Shown here in pieces: positions 18,901 to 18,940 of a stretch of 18,940 bases of DNA. Below the pieces are notes generated by a model that saw only the letters and a program-made list of their open reading frames with translations, had not been told where the DNA came from and ran no database searches. Numbering within the stretch: the stretch's first letter is position 1; every line of letters starts with the position of its first letter. The translations under genes and the position numbers were made by a program. This DNA comes from Rhizophlyctis rosea (lineage: Eukaryota > Chytridiomycota > Chytridiomycetes > Rhizophlyctidales > Rhizophlyctidaceae), in the NCBI GenBank assembly GCA_027596075.1, contig JADGJC010000316.1, positions 1 through 18,940 of the forward strand. The letters run 5' to 3'.

Positions 18901-18940
18901 GTTGATGGTTTCGATGGGTGGTGGGAGTAGTGGTGGTGGT
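15938..18940 (+). CDS. Membrane-anchored class I 3',5'-cyclic nucleotide phosphodiesterase (3' end beyond window)
   Basis: The product hydrolyses cAMP and/or cGMP to the 5'-monophosphate and is probably a membrane protein. ATG 15938 (GGCAACCATGG) opens a frame of 1001 codons without a stop or visible intron. Residues 1-225 are Ser/Pro/Arg-rich. About six hydrophobic segments follow (roughly 243-260, 275-296, 304-322, 339-356, 358-381, 400-420). Then comes a linker that is helical first (430-500) and Gly/Ser/Thr-rich later (520-605). The catalytic domain runs from about 625 to 945. It has FHNSIHAADV (694-703; H695 general acid, H699 metal), the signature HDYDHPGVNN (735-744; H735 and D736 metal), YNDKSVLENHH (758-768), LMKCSDVSNPTK (861-872; D866 metal) and SQKSFIEFIV (919-928; invariant Q920, clamp F923). 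All key residues are present, so activity is expected. The C-terminal tail is Gly/Ser/Pro-rich and unfinished. Substrate choice cannot be read from sequence. Confidence is high for family, moderate for topology. Confidence 0.93.
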   Translation, partial: MASKRDSLTAWRPGSGIGTNPRSFLQPQPQRPTSQSPPVPELPALPERPTPTILSSNRFSNRSSANPMYRWDDPRYTPPKRISSNSVSEIPYNLNRLSHYTDNSSKGRRLSSRSHHRHSSNPITWLWDTLARSRSTHRNQHHAHHPSQHELSSAPARPGHQSFDDISQYLKDPRPHSALSIPTSTGLSLPYADTAYDRDLPSQQQQVGKEAFSKWTLCFHDHQVEQTYRRYFLDRTLSLWKKFAFVTILATIVLQSVVITQYSQRYHLTTPLKEFLLVGVGGVIPLIFLAALAFLLRRDTLSRIIHIMSLLLLFIVGPVVTCGRAGLNARTDEYTASFTAPIYIFELVACVFFCRLRFTYALIGVIVAVPTWFAVFSAGVLSPTAPTNSEGHVEWHLRPEFVFSATAMGLASLVICFISYDVERNLRLQYLSDQRFITINSKLKKQLKGLQRTYVSRIADLDSPLEKAIYGIKYLMASPYVSAEHLKTLDMIMGCLNSPNLLAPDLDLQVRKGQVEVDDEQEKWLFSEIARRKGGWGGGGDGTGSDAGSSVTKFGGEGRKSTEALIEMRGGVAVCGSYGTSGSVSTMSPLSSSLGTSTTTTMLPPSPSSAYPGQEPIRIEDYYTSQTIPLLTRLNEYNFPIFDFATATNDRPLLVMSHHLVVQSGLACRLGLDVTKFLRFMSLIENGYHSELAFHNSIHAADVLHCIHHLSSLPPLQRVFSDLETLALYLAAAIHDYDHPGVNNHFLIATSDRRALLYNDKSVLENHHCASSFEVLSRPECDFLRIGSGGKVGKKEWRNLRENVVDMVLATDLARHFEMLSSFKKRVVAGGVGCVVGESGSGGGFDPVSGREDRGLLMQMLMKCSDVSNPTKAWPIYSEWITRITVEWFLQGDREKALGLPISPFCNRDAPSAHNPQSSQKSFIEFIVAPLFEAFGSWCDLGEVREGLEESRKRFSGGGPGTPKLGPISDAGKSGGVGMPPLPQPVGGLMVSMGGGSSGGG
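17529..17584 (+). other. G-run cluster in the phosphodiesterase coding sequence
   Basis: Four or more runs of four to eight G are separated by one to three bases, a layout that can form a G-quadruplex in DNA or mRNA. It encodes the Gly-rich linker KGGWGGGGDGTGSDAGS upstream of the catalytic domain. Formation and effect are untested. Confidence 0.6.

Noticed and set aside
1..18940. CRISPR array, rRNA genes, bacterial operons
   Set aside because: No regularly spaced direct repeats, no rRNA core sequence and no ribosome-binding-site/start pattern. Introns in several remnants show a eukaryotic origin.

Overview
The window looks like nuclear DNA of a fungus, most likely a zoosporic (chytrid-type) one. 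This rests on short GT-AG introns of about 74-144 bases inside recognisable genes, starts in CAACCATGG or AACAATGTC contexts, a class I cyclic nucleotide phosphodiesterase with a multi-pass membrane N-terminus, and the mixture of gene families. The assignment is inference; no rRNA or mitochondrial marker is present.

Only two genes look intact. A small SAM-dependent methyltransferase-like protein lies on the minus strand (8341-9177, 278 codons). A large membrane-anchored class I 3',5'-cyclic nucleotide phosphodiesterase starts at 15938 on the plus strand and is still open at the window end after 1001 codons.

Much of the stretch between about 1.7 and 13 kb is a gene graveyard. From left to right on the plus strand: a Ptc1-like PP2C protein phosphatase remnant (1693-2890) with clear exons but a frame break; directly after it, a PP1-type serine/threonine phosphatase remnant (2943-4325) with stops and frameshifts; an ABCG-type half-transporter remnant (about 7160-7680); and an alginate-lyase-like polysaccharide lyase remnant (about 9595-10570). 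On the minus strand are two decayed relatives of the methyltransferase-like gene: one with a nonsense codon at codon 15 (5447-6283) and one whose SAM-binding core is deleted (11207-11772). The three family members lie in the same orientation about 2-3 kb apart. The two decayed copies share similar 3' flanks, so the cluster arose by local or segmental duplication. Another minus-strand remnant of unknown family lies at 12212-12867.

0-1.69 kb and 12.9-15.9 kb hold no gene I can support, only short inverted or direct repeats and a weak tRNA-like segment. A recurring property is that strand composition flips between C-rich and G-rich blocks every few hundred bases, even inside the single phosphodiesterase reading frame. 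No operon-like cooperation between the genes is suggested; the link is shared decay and duplication history, while the phosphodiesterase is an independent signalling gene.
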